NCBI GenBank assembly: GCA_900540205.1
Contig: UQER01000033.1
Span: 1 to 26,008, forward strand
DNA from: an uncultured Porphyromonadaceae bacterium
GTDB lineage: Bacteria > Bacteroidota > Bacteroidia > Bacteroidales > Muribaculaceae
Direction of reading: 5' to 3'
Length of the DNA: 26,008 nt
Shown: positions 7,241 through 14,653 of the stretch, piece after piece
Numbering within the stretch: position 1 is the first letter of the stretch
Layout: every line of letters begins with the position of its first letter
Notes under the pieces: model-generated
What the model was told of the DNA's origin: nothing
Databases searched by the model: none
What the model saw: the letters and a program-made list of their open reading frames with translations, nothing else
Position numbers and translations under genes: made by a program

Positions 7241-7287
7241 GACATGGGCCACTTTTTATTTTTCCTAAATCATTCTCATCCTCTTTG

Positions 7288-7312
7288 GTGCGCCGTAGCA
7301 ACAAATTTATCA
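7288..7312. repeat. Direct repeat B, copy 2 (25 bp)
   Basis: This matches 5809-5833 at 24 of 25 bases and also contains TAAATTTG on the minus strand. It marks the far edge of the ATPase 2 cassette. The rest of the 7241-7441 interval is AT-rich with no gene seen. Confidence 0.9.
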
Positions 7313-7441
7313 CTTCATAATCTAAAACAATATACATCGCGGGAATTTGTGCAAATTATTTGCAGGAGAGCCAGCGGGTTTATGGCGTTTTGTTTAATTT
7401 TGTGATTGGGAAGTGTTTCTCATGGCGTTTTTCAAGAGACG

Positions 7442-7647
7442 ATGATTATGATTGAGACCGGACGGCTTGTGTTGCGCCAGTGGCGCGGGGAGGATATGGC
7501 TCCGTTTGCGGAGATGAACCGCGACGTGGAGGTGATGGAGCATATGATGCAAAAATCAGCATGGAGCGGCACGGATGGTTCCTGCATCCGGCGTTGCCCG
7601 ACGGTCATCGGCTGAAGCCTCATGTGGTCTATCGGCTTGATGTATGA
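7442..7647 (+). pseudogene. GNAT acetyltransferase with its middle deleted
   Basis: The N-terminal RimJ/RimL-type block MIETGRLVLRQWRGEDMAPF is intact up to VMEHM (near 7545). A different frame then reads KISMERHGWFLHPALPDGH followed by RLKPHVVYRLDV and a TGA at 7645-7647. That is the standard C-terminus of the same family (HPALPxGHxLxxHVxYRL). About 100 residues, including the acetyl-CoA loop, are missing, and the junction shifts the frame. The gene is therefore dead. Its start resembles that of the intact GNAT at 3670, but the two are different members. Confidence 0.78.
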
Positions 7648-7715
7648 AAACAGTGGCGGAAAGCACCAACGGCCGATAGCAATAAAATCAGTACGCGAAT
7701 CCGATGGATTTTCCG

Positions 7716-7723
7716 TATCTTTG
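7716..7723 (+). promoter_or_regulatory. -7 box of the DJ-1/PfpI gene
   Basis: TATCTTTG is a full TAnnTTTG match 27 nt before ATG 7751. No clear -33 box is seen. Its position rules out the longer in-frame start at 7622. Confidence 0.55.
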
Positions 7724-7750
7724 GCTGTCGCTTTAGGTATCCACAAAATA

Positions 7751-8371
7751 ATGACCACAGATATGAGCAACGAAATTCTTTATGTCCTCCTGCCTGATTA
7801 TGCGGCACATGAGGCGGTTTATCTTTCACAGGCTATCGCTTCCGATGAGTATGCGTTGAAGGAGCATCCCAAGTATGTCAACAAGGTTGTCGCCCCGACA
7901 ATGGAGCCTGTGAAGTCGATCGGTGGATTCCGTACGTTGCCCGACTATTCGTTTGACACAATGCCGGAGGATTACGCTGCGTTGGTGCTGATCGGAGGCT
8001 TCGGATGGGCTACACCCGTGGCGGAAAATGTGGTGCCCGTAGTGCGTCGGGCCATTGATGACGGAAAGGTGGTCGGTGCCATCTGCAATGCCGCATCGTT
8101 CATGGCACGGCATGGATTTCTCAATTCGGTGAGACACACCGGCAACGGGCTGGAGCAGTTAAAGTTATGGGGAGGAGAGAACTACACCAATCCGGACGGA
8201 TATGTCCATGCGCAGGCCGTCCGCGACAAGAACATAGTGACAGCCAACGGCTCCGCAACTCTTGAATTTGCGAAGGAACTCCTTTTGCTGCTTGAGAATG
8301 ACCCCCCGGAGCGTATCGACATGTACTACCAGTTCAACAAACAGGGATTCTGTGCCCTGTTCCCGGGATAA
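7751..8371 (+). CDS. DJ-1/PfpI family protein (class I glutamine amidotransferase-like)
   Basis: A 206-residue single-domain protein of the DJ-1/PfpI superfamily. The nucleophile elbow is VGAICNAASF with C112, followed by a RHTGNG segment with H129, like the YoaZ/YdeA-type subgroup annotated as type 1 glutamine amidotransferases. Members act as small-molecule glyoxalases, proteases or chaperones, and the activity cannot be read from sequence. I chose ATG 7751 because the family begins with ILYVLLPDYA and a promoter box lies just upstream; a start at 7763 would also fit. It stands alone between the broken GNAT gene and the hydrolase gene. Confidence 0.82.
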   Translation: MTTDMSNEILYVLLPDYAAHEAVYLSQAIASDEYALKEHPKYVNKVVAPTMEPVKSIGGFRTLPDYSFDTMPEDYAALVLIGGFGWATPVAENVVPVVRRAIDDGKVVGAICNAASFMARHGFLNSVRHTGNGLEQLKLWGGENYTNPDGYVHAQAVRDKNIVTANGSATLEFAKELLLLLENDPPERIDMYYQFNKQGFCALFPG

Positions 8372-8400
8372 GCAGCTGTTGAAGAGGTCTGTCTTATCCC
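8365..8400 (+). terminator. Stem-loop at the end of the DJ-1/PfpI gene
   Basis: GGGATAAG (8365-8372, overlapping the stop codon) pairs with CTTATCCC (8393-8400). No real T run follows, only AAATATATGAATTT, so termination is a weak guess. Confidence 0.35.
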
Positions 8401-8488
8401 AAATATATGAATTTACAATAAACTGAGTCAACCAATCGAATTCTGAGTTGAGTGACGGACAGGTTTTAGAAATTGAATTGATTTACCT

Positions 8489-9859
8489 ATGAAAAGAGGA
8501 ATACCTTTGTTTGTGGCTGTGGTGGCCATGTTGTTGATGGCGGCAGGTGAGGCCTACGGGCTGAGGGGGGCATGGCGCGGCGAGCTGCCGGTAGGGCAGA
8601 TGAAGCTGCCGCTGGTGTTCAGTTTCACCGAGGATGCGGCCGGGCAGACGCATTGCACTCTCGCCTCGCCGTCGCAGGGTGTGGAGGGTTTGCCTTGCGA
8701 AGTGGAAATGTCCACCGGCAATGCCGTTTCGCTCACATGCAACGCCATAGGGGCATCATATCAGGGAAACATAACCACCGGACTGATTATCGGAACCTTC
8801 AGTCAGCGCGGTTACTCGTTCCCGCTTGTTCTTTCGCCTGAAAGCCCGGTGGAGGACCGCCGCCCGCAGACACCCCGGCCACCGTTCCCATATCAGACCA
8901 TCGACACCACGTTCACTGCTCCCGACGGTGCCGTGATGTCTGCCACTCTCACCTTGCCGGCCTCCATCGCTCCCGGAGCGAAAGTCCCGGCCGTGGTTAT
9001 GGTGACGGGGAGCGGTCCGCAGAACCGCGACGAGGAGATTTTCGAGCATAAGCCGTTCGCTGTGATTGCCGACTGCCTTGCGCGCAACGGCATCGCCTCC
9101 CTGCGCTACGACGACCGCGGCACAGGCAAATCCACCGGCGATTTCCGCTCGGCGACAACCGCAACTTTCAAGGACGATGCGTTGAGTGGCATCCGGTTCC
9201 TGCGCGGCATGGCTCCGGTGGGAACTGTCGGCGTGCTCGGCCATTCCGAGGGTGGCACCATAGCCTTTATGATCGGTGCGGGGGGAGAGGCCGATTTCGT
9301 TATTTCTCTGGCCGGAATGGCCGAATCCGGCAAAGAGACACTGATGAGGCAGAACCGACATGGCATCGCTTCGCTGCCTCTCCCTGCGGATGCTGTCGAA
9401 AGCAGCCTGAGCCTCATTGACAAACTGTTCGACACCATTGCCGGGCAGGCCCGCAACGGGGTGTCGGCTCCAATCGATGCCGATTCCATAGCCCGTGCAT
9501 CCGGCCTGCATGTTCCGGAGGAGATCATGGCTTCGATCCGGGGTACCCAGCAGGTGCGCACCCCCTGGTTCGATGCGTTCGTCATTCTCGATCCGGCCGA
9601 CTATCTCAAACAGGTACGTTGCCCCATCCTTGCCGTCAACGGCGAAAAAGACACGCAGGTGCATCCCGACAATCTTACGGTTATTCAGCAGCTTGCGCCG
9701 CAGGCCGAGGTGCACCTGATGCCCGGTCTCAACCATTTGCTGCAGCATGCCGTCACGGGCGACGTGAGCGAATACGGCACCATACGCGAAACCATCTCGC
9801 CTGAAGTGCTCGACGCCATCGTGCGTTTTATCCGCACCGGCGTTCACGCCGGATCATAA
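8489..9859 (+). CDS. Secreted alpha/beta hydrolase
   Basis: A 456-residue exported hydrolase. Residues 1-24 form a signal peptide (KRG, then a hydrophobic core ending AAGEAYG). A beta-rich N-terminal domain of about 110 residues precedes the alpha/beta-hydrolase fold, the arrangement usual for Bacteroidetes periplasmic esterases. Catalytic residues visible are S253 in GHSEGG, D388 in NGEKDTQV and H416 in GLNHLLQ; TGSGPQNRD (173-181) and RYDDRGTGKS (206-215) are conserved family blocks. The substrate is unknown, most likely an ester or a short acyl group on a cell-envelope or dietary compound. No TAnnTTTG promoter is clear upstream. It is a single gene, followed by 230 bp before the PerR-like gene. 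Confidence 0.85.
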   Translation: MKRGIPLFVAVVAMLLMAAGEAYGLRGAWRGELPVGQMKLPLVFSFTEDAAGQTHCTLASPSQGVEGLPCEVEMSTGNAVSLTCNAIGASYQGNITTGLIIGTFSQRGYSFPLVLSPESPVEDRRPQTPRPPFPYQTIDTTFTAPDGAVMSATLTLPASIAPGAKVPAVVMVTGSGPQNRDEEIFEHKPFAVIADCLARNGIASLRYDDRGTGKSTGDFRSATTATFKDDALSGIRFLRGMAPVGTVGVLGHSEGGTIAFMIGAGGEADFVISLAGMAESGKETLMRQNRHGIASLPLPADAVESSLSLIDKLFDTIAGQARNGVSAPIDADSIARASGLHVPEEIMASIRGTQQVRTPWFDAFVILDPADYLKQVRCPILAVNGEKDTQVHPDNLTVIQQLAPQAEVHLMPGLNHLLQHAVTGDVSEYGTIRETISPEVLDAIVRFIRTGVHAGS

Positions 9860-10045
9860 TTCCGTGCAGTGTCCGTAATCTTTTTGCCGGTTCAGGTGTT
9901 GTTATTTGTGAACACAGTGCCGGCGCATGCTGCAGCTCCCGAATTTTCAATGATGTTGTAATTGCGGAAGCGTTCCGCCACTGGAAGTGCATGTCTTAAA
10001 ATGTGTGCTTAAGTGTTAAATATGATTGTTTGCATTAACATAATT

Positions 10046-10071
10046 GGAATTATTCCTATATTTGTACAAAT
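10046..10071 (+). promoter_or_regulatory. Promoter and putative operator of the perR-like/rbr/hrb operon
   Basis: TATATTTG (10057-10064) is a full -7 box 25 nt before the ATG; the nearest TTTG (10029-10032) is slightly too far for -33. GGAAT-T-ATTCC (10046-10056) abuts the box on its upstream side. The 15 nt from 10044 match the PerR-box pattern TTATAATnATTATAA at nine positions. A 12-bp palindrome ATTTGTACAAAT (10060-10071) covers the rest of the box. Either could be an autoregulatory site. The remaining 9860-10045 DNA has only a small GCGGAA/TTCCGC hairpin. Confidence 0.55.
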
Positions 10072-10089
10072 TTCAGAAAGAACAAGTGC

Positions 10090-10530
10090 ATGGCACAATA
10101 CCACGCTATCTCAGACAACGATATCGCTTCGATGATGCATAAGGCGGGCGTACGTCCGTCGGTGCAGCGCATAGCCATAATGTCGTTTGTGGGCAATTCC
10201 CGCCTGCATCCGTCGGCCGAGGAGATCTATCGCCATCTGCATGAGGCTATGCCGTCGCTTTCCCGGACCACAGTCTACAATTCGCTCCATACCCTGGCGC
10301 AGCTGTCGCTCATCAGGGAGCTGGAGATAGAACCCGGAATGACGCGTTACGATCTGGCGGCGCAGGCGCCGCATGCCCATTTCCGTTGCCGCAAATGCGG
10401 CCGCATCATCGATGTCCCTCTCGTTGTCCGGGCGAATGAATCCATTCCGGGTTTTCAGGTGGACAGCGTGGATGTGTTCTACAAGGGCATCTGCCCCGAT
10501 TGCAACCGACTTACAGACCAAACAACATAA
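10090..10530 (+). CDS. perR: Fur-family transcriptional repressor, PerR-like
   Basis: A 146-residue Fur-family regulator. The N-terminal winged helix includes RPSVQRIAIMSFV and SLSRTTVYNSLHTLAQ. The structural zinc site is C100/C103 and C135/C138. The regulatory metal ligands of PerR can be placed at H40, D88, H95, H97 and D108, including the aspartate that distinguishes PerR from classical Fur. In PerR, iron-catalysed oxidation of two histidines releases DNA, which induces peroxide defence. It lies 24 bp before rubrerythrin, its expected target, and palindromes overlap its own promoter, so autorepression is likely. The PerR rather than Fur call rests on the ligand set and the neighbours. Confidence 0.85.
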   Translation: MAQYHAISDNDIASMMHKAGVRPSVQRIAIMSFVGNSRLHPSAEEIYRHLHEAMPSLSRTTVYNSLHTLAQLSLIRELEIEPGMTRYDLAAQAPHAHFRCRKCGRIIDVPLVVRANESIPGFQVDSVDVFYKGICPDCNRLTDQTT

Positions 10531-10554
10531 CCAAAAACATTACAACATTACAAC

Positions 10555-11097
10555 ATGAAAGATCTTAAAGGAACAAAAACCGAACGCAACCTTCAGGTGG
10601 CTTTCGCAGGTGAGTCGCAGGCTCACACCAAATACGAGTATTATGCATCCCAGGCCCGCAAGGATGGCTACGAGCAGATTGCAGCCCTCTTCGAGGAGAC
10701 CTCGCACAACGAAAAGGCCCACGCCAAAATCTGGTTCAAGATGCTTCACGGCGGCGAGATGCCCGACACATCCGTCAACCTCAGCGACGCAGCCGCAGGC
10801 GAGCATTATGAATGGACCGACATGTACGAGTACATGGCACGCGATGCCGAGGAGGAAGGCTTCCCCGAAATCGCCGCACGTTTCCGCATGGTAGGCAAAA
10901 TCGAGCGCTTCCACGAAGAGCGCTACCGCCGTCTGCTCAGCAACATCGAGGAGGGCATCGTATTCTCGCGCGAAGGCGACACCATCTGGATCTGCCGCAA
11001 CTGCGGCCATGTGGTTGTAGGCAAGAAGGCGCCGAAAGTGTGCCCCGTATGCCAGCATCCGCAGAGTTTCTTCGAAATCGAAGCCAAGAACTATTGA
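10555..11097 (+). CDS. rbr: Rubrerythrin
   Basis: A 180-residue cytoplasmic non-haem diiron peroxidase that reduces hydrogen peroxide to water in anaerobes. The N-terminal four-helix ferritin-like domain has E20 (GESQAH), E53 and H56 (HNEKAH), the MYEYMARDAEEEGFPEIA helix, and the IERFHEERY helix with E117 and H120 as likely diiron ligands. The C-terminal rubredoxin-like domain has C147, C150, C163 and C166 for one iron. Length and architecture are normal for the family. It is 24 bp after the PerR-like gene and 12 bp before the flavin reductase-rubredoxin gene, so the three form one operon and the last is the likely electron donor. Confidence 0.95.
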   Translation: MKDLKGTKTERNLQVAFAGESQAHTKYEYYASQARKDGYEQIAALFEETSHNEKAHAKIWFKMLHGGEMPDTSVNLSDAAAGEHYEWTDMYEYMARDAEEEGFPEIAARFRMVGKIERFHEERYRRLLSNIEEGIVFSREGDTIWICRNCGHVVVGKKAPKVCPVCQHPQSFFEIEAKNY

Positions 11098-11109
11098 TAC
11101 CCCGCAGTC

Positions 11110-11769
11110 ATGGCAGAACTTGATTCCACTGTGCTTTATAAGCTCTCCTACGGGCTGTATATCGTGGGCGCGTTCAAGGACGGACGTCCCGTGGGTTGCA
11201 CCATCAACACCTGTTTTCAGGTGACGAGCCAGAGCCCGCAGCTGCTTGTGGTCTCCCTGAACAAGAATAATTTCACATTGGAGGCCATACGTGAGTTCAA
11301 GCGATTCTCGCTTTCGATACTGTCGGAGGAGTCCGACCCGTCGGTGATCGGCACTTTCGGATTCTCGAGCAGCCGCACAGTCGACAAGTATGCCGACTAT
11401 GGTTACGATGTCCTGGCGGCCACGCCGTGTGTCAAAGGGCAGTTCGCCGGACGTCTGGCCCTTGAGGCTGAACAGTTTGTGGACTGCGGGACGCATGTGC
11501 TTGTAATCGGCCGGCTCATAGCCGCCGAGCAGGGTTCGGGCACACCGATGACGTATGCGTACTATCACAATGTCATAAAGGGGAAGGCGCCGAAAAATGC
11601 GCCCACCTACCGTGCCGATGAGGATCCTGCCGAAACGCCGCAGGCCGGTAAACGCCGCTATAGGTGCGATGTCTGCGGCTACGAGGCGGAGTTCGACGGT
11701 GAAATCCCCGCAGACTATGTCTGCCCGCTTTGTCGGGCCGATGCGTCGCATTTTAAGGAGATAAACTGA
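11110..11769 (+). CDS. hrb: Flavin reductase-rubredoxin fusion (high-molecular-weight rubredoxin)
   Basis: A 219-residue fusion. Residues 1-160 form an FMN-binding flavin reductase domain (STVLYKLSYGLYIVGA, GCTINTCFQVTSQSP, VSLNKNNFT, FSLSILSEES). A short linker leads to a rubredoxin domain at about 184-218 with C186, C189, C205 and C208 (CDVCG ... CPLC). The same architecture in Moorella is Hrb, an NADH:rubredoxin oxidoreductase that feeds flavodiiron proteins. Here the gene follows rubrerythrin by 12 bp, so it most likely passes electrons from NAD(P)H via FMN and its own rubredoxin iron to rubrerythrin. No flavodiiron protein is present in the window. Confidence 0.9.
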   Translation: MAELDSTVLYKLSYGLYIVGAFKDGRPVGCTINTCFQVTSQSPQLLVVSLNKNNFTLEAIREFKRFSLSILSEESDPSVIGTFGFSSSRTVDKYADYGYDVLAATPCVKGQFAGRLALEAEQFVDCGTHVLVIGRLIAAEQGSGTPMTYAYYHNVIKGKAPKNAPTYRADEDPAETPQAGKRRYRCDVCGYEAEFDGEIPADYVCPLCRADASHFKEIN

Positions 11770-11843
11770 CCACTATATTCGTGAGATAAACGGTTCAAGC
11801 CGAAAGTTCGGTGCATTTGATTCTCGTAAACCGACATCGCATC

Positions 11844-11965
11844 CATCCACTTGTAGGGTCGCGACCTGTCGCGACTGCAACCCTGCGGAACATATTTGAG
11901 CATCAGGCATTCATTTGCAACATCCCGCCTGCAGTCGCGACAGGTCGCGACCCTACAAGTGGATG
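11844..11965. repeat. Long inverted repeat element, copy 1 (36-bp perfect arms, 50-nt spacer)
   Basis: The arms 11844-11879 and 11930-11965 are perfect complements. The shared core begins GTAGGGTCGCGACC and contains GTCGCGAC twice, each itself a palindrome. The same core occurs at 18285-18398. No transposase or tyrosine-type REP transposase gene is in the window, so this looks like a dispersed non-coding REP/MITE-like element between the hrb stop and its terminator. Confidence 0.92.
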
Positions 11966-11976
11966 AAAATTTATGC

Positions 11977-12010
11977 AGGCGGCGTGCCATTGGGTACGCC
12001 GCCTTGTTTT
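11977..12010 (+). terminator. Rho-independent terminator of the rubrerythrin operon
   Basis: A 12-bp stem (11977-11988 with 11993-12004, one G-U pair) with an ATTG tetraloop is followed by TTGTTTT. It lies beyond the inverted repeat element, more than 200 nt after the hrb stop, which suggests the element came to lie between the gene and its terminator. Confidence 0.75.
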
Positions 12011-12144
12011 CTGCTTTAAGGCTACTGCAAGTAGGAATTGGCAAAATGTTCGTCGTTTATTGGAAATTTTTACATGCATTTTGGTTAAATAAGCCTAATT
12101 ATGTGCAAAAAGGGTGCCATAAATTAAAATATCTTTCAATTTGT

Positions 12145-12176
12145 TTGGATTTAACTGCAAACGGAAGTATCTTTGG
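12145..12176 (+). promoter_or_regulatory. Bacteroidetes promoter of the S8 peptidase gene
   Basis: TTTGG (12145-12149), 19 nt, then TATCTTTG (12169-12176): a full consensus match. The predicted start near 12182 leaves a leader of about 140 nt before ATG 12322, unusually long, with no known riboswitch fold recognised. The rest of 12011-12321 holds no gene. Confidence 0.75.
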
Positions 12177-12321
12177 GGAAAATTATTGTTGGCATATCAT
12201 GTCGGACCTCAGACCTTTGTCATCACAGAAGCATCTGTCGCCCGGATTTTTTGCCTTTGATTGCAATTGCCGACTTCAGGACTATACATCACACATTTGT
12301 TGAATCAATGGAAATTACGAT

Positions 12322-14568
12322 ATGAAGAGATTTTTACCTTTCGTTTTTCTTGCAGCCTCATTCGGGGCATCAGCGCAGGCCACGTTCGGCCATTTTGACC
12401 AATTGAAACTGCAGGCAGCCACGTCGGCACAGGGCGCCAAAGCTCCGTCGGCACAGGGTGCGCCGCAGGTCACCGTCCTTATGAAAGTGGCTGACGACGC
12501 CACGGTGGAGCGGCTCAAGGCAGCCGGCGCCGAGGTGCAGCAGACCTACGGCAGCATTGTCGTAGCACATGTCGAAGCCGCCAGGGCCGAGGCTGTGGCA
12601 GCCACCGAAGGTGTGGTGAGCGTGAGCCTCGACCGTGAACTAAATGTCACCGAATGGACAAGCCCGCTCGGAATCGACCTCAGCCGTCAGACGCTCGGCC
12701 TTGACAAAATGCATTCGGGTGCTGCCCCGCTCACATCGCCCTACACAGGCGAAGGCGTGGTTGTCGGCGTGGTTGACACCGGCCTTGACGCCCAGCATGC
12801 CGCGTTCCTCGACGAGGACGGCAATTCGCGCGTGAAGCGCATTTATTTCACCCTGTCAGGTGGCCAGCAGTATACGCTCGACACTCCGCAGCGTGTATCC
12901 GTATGGCCCGGCGACAAGAACAACGCCACTCACGGCACCCATGTCACCGGCATTGCCGCCGGCAGCCGCATCGGTGCTCCCGGCACTGATGTGCCTTATC
13001 TCACCGGTGCAGCTCCCGATGCCGACATCTATCTTGCCGGCACCGCAGGCAATCTTACCAATGCATTCATGCTCGCATCTGTCAAGAGCATTCAGGACGA
13101 AGCCGAAAAGCAGGGCAAGCCGTGCGTAATCAACCTTTCGCTGGGCAACAACGGCGGCCCGTTGGACGGCACCGACGAGGCATCGCAGGCACTCTCGGCG
13201 CTCGCCAAGGAGGGTAAGGCTGTGATTTGCGTTGCTTCCGGCAACGAGGGCGACGCCAACGCCACCCTGCATGCCACCTTCCCCGAAAGCGGAAAAGTCG
13301 GCACATTCATCGAGGCATCCCCTTACACGGAATATCTCTGGCCTTCGCAGATAGGCTTCTACGCCCGCGCTTTCGGCAATTTCGAGGTGTGGGGCGAGGA
13401 CGATACCCCCGTGAAAGTGACGTTCAGCCTCGTCAAGAAGGCGGATCCCACTCAGGTTGTGGCATCAATAACCGTCGGAGACACCGATCCCGCCTATCTG
13501 TCAGTGCCTGATGCCGTACTTTCCGTCGGTGTCAGCTCGAAATATATCGAATCAGACAACACTGCGTTCAACGGCCTCATGTTCGGAAGCTTCATGGGTG
13601 GCAAGCCGAGCGTGGCCGAGCAGAACAACCGCTATCGTGTGGAATGCCGCTGTCTGCTGCAGTTCCTCTCCCAGCAGGCCGACGACGACCATGCCGTGAT
13701 GCTGAGCCTTGAGGGTACCCCGGGCAAGCAGGTGTTCGTCTACACCTCCACCTACAACGGGCTGTTCCCGCTGAACTTCTCGTCGCGTGGGCTCGATGGC
13801 TATCTGCAGCCTGACGGCGACGGCACGCTCAACTCCATGGCCGCCGCGCACAATGTTATTACGGTCGGCTCCTACAACACCCACCGTTTCACATCGCAGG
13901 GCACAGGCGCCGGTTTTGAAATAGGTCAGACATCCTATTTCTCCTCGTGGGCCAAGTTGGCCGACGGCCGTCATCTCCCCCACATCTGTGCCCCCGGCAT
14001 GAACATCGTTTCGGCAATGTCGCGCCATTATGCCGACGGAGTGTATTACTCGGAAGCCGAGCAGCCCAAATACTACACTATCACCAAGGACGGCAAAGAA
14101 CACAGCTGGACTCCTATGACAGGCACCTCCATGGCCACCCCCTATATGACCGGTGTGGCAGCCACATGGCTCTCGGCCGATCCCACTCTTACCACCGACG
14201 ACATTATCCGCATAGCTCAGGAAACTGCCATGCAGCCCGAGGACGCCACAGATGCAAAGGGAGCCTCCGGCAATCTCGATGCTTTTACCGGCTTGTGCAA
14301 GGTGCTTAACCTCAGCGGAATCGGCAATGTGGCCGTAGACAAGGCCGATGCTATCACCATAGTTCCCGCCGCCGGGGGCTACCGCATTCTCGCCCCGGGT
14401 GCCGACCACATAGACATCACCATCCACGACATGTCGGGCCGCACAGTCAGCATGTTCACCACAGCCGACAACCCCGCCACCGTGGCCACCGGCCATCTCA
14501 CCCCCGGCATCTACCTCATCACGGCATCAACCCCCAACGGAACCAAGACCGTAAAAATCAATCGCTAA
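12322..14568 (+). CDS. Secreted S8 (subtilisin-like) serine peptidase with a T9SS-type C-terminal tail
   Basis: A 748-residue exported protease. The signal peptide is about residues 1-20 (MKRFLPFVFLAASFGASAQA). A propeptide-like inhibitor region follows (about 45-110: QVTVLMKVADDATVERLKAAG). The catalytic set is D152 (GVVDTGLD), H204 (HGTHVTG), oxyanion N308 (VASGNEG) and S603 (GTSMATPYMTG). The roughly 300 residues between N308 and S603 hold an inserted beta-rich region, as in large secreted S8 enzymes. The last 75 or so residues (GIYLITASTPNGTKTVKINR at the end) resemble a type IX secretion type A sorting domain, so it is probably released or anchored at the cell surface. It is followed by the GLUG protein in the same direction, with a hairpin between. 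Confidence 0.9.
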   Translation: MKRFLPFVFLAASFGASAQATFGHFDQLKLQAATSAQGAKAPSAQGAPQVTVLMKVADDATVERLKAAGAEVQQTYGSIVVAHVEAARAEAVAATEGVVSVSLDRELNVTEWTSPLGIDLSRQTLGLDKMHSGAAPLTSPYTGEGVVVGVVDTGLDAQHAAFLDEDGNSRVKRIYFTLSGGQQYTLDTPQRVSVWPGDKNNATHGTHVTGIAAGSRIGAPGTDVPYLTGAAPDADIYLAGTAGNLTNAFMLASVKSIQDEAEKQGKPCVINLSLGNNGGPLDGTDEASQALSALAKEGKAVICVASGNEGDANATLHATFPESGKVGTFIEASPYTEYLWPSQIGFYARAFGNFEVWGEDDTPVKVTFSLVKKADPTQVVASITVGDTDPAYLSVPDAVLSVGVSSKYIESDNTAFNGLMFGSFMGGKPSVAEQNNRYRVECRCLLQFLSQQADDDHAVMLSLEGTPGKQVFVYTSTYNGLFPLNFSSRGLDGYLQPDGDGTLNSMAAAHNVITVGSYNTHRFTSQGTGAGFEIGQTSYFSSWAKLADGRHLPHICAPGMNIVSAMSRHYADGVYYSEAEQPKYYTITKDGKEHSWTPMTGTSMATPYMTGVAATWLSADPTLTTDDIIRIAQETAMQPEDATDAKGASGNLDAFTGLCKVLNLSGIGNVAVDKADAITIVPAAGGYRILAPGADHIDITIHDMSGRTVSMFTTADNPATVATGHLTPGIYLITASTPNGTKTVKINR

Positions 14569-14579
14569 TCAACAGCCCA

Positions 14580-14616
14580 GGTGGCTATCATAGCTACTTC
14601 AGCTATTTTAGCCACC
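14580..14616 (+). other. Intercistronic hairpin between peptidase and surface-protein genes
   Basis: GGTGGCTA (14580-14587) pairs with TAGCCACC (14609-14616), and ATAGCT (14590-14595) with AGCTAT (14601-14606), with a 2x2 internal loop and an ACTTC loop. No T run follows, so it is more likely an mRNA-stability or processing element than a terminator. Confidence 0.55.
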
Positions 14617-14653
14617 CGGACAAAATTCCTTATCATTAATCACAAACAAAACA

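Noticed and set aside
7115..7252. 46-residue N-terminal extension of ATPase 2
   Set aside because: The extension translates the promoter and inverted repeats and has no family homology; the true start is ATG 7114.
8756..9847. Long minus-strand open frame opposite the alpha/beta hydrolase
   Set aside because: It is antisense to a clear hydrolase with catalytic residues; the long frame follows from GC-rich codon use, and its His/Gly/Ala-rich translation matches no family.
10540..11751. Minus-strand open frame of about 400 codons opposite rubrerythrin and hrb
   Set aside because: It spans two well-defined genes on the other strand and resembles no protein family.
11844..11965. CRISPR-like reading of the GTCGCGAC repeats
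   Set aside because: There are only two arms per element, in inverted rather than direct order, and no cas genes, so it is not a CRISPR array.
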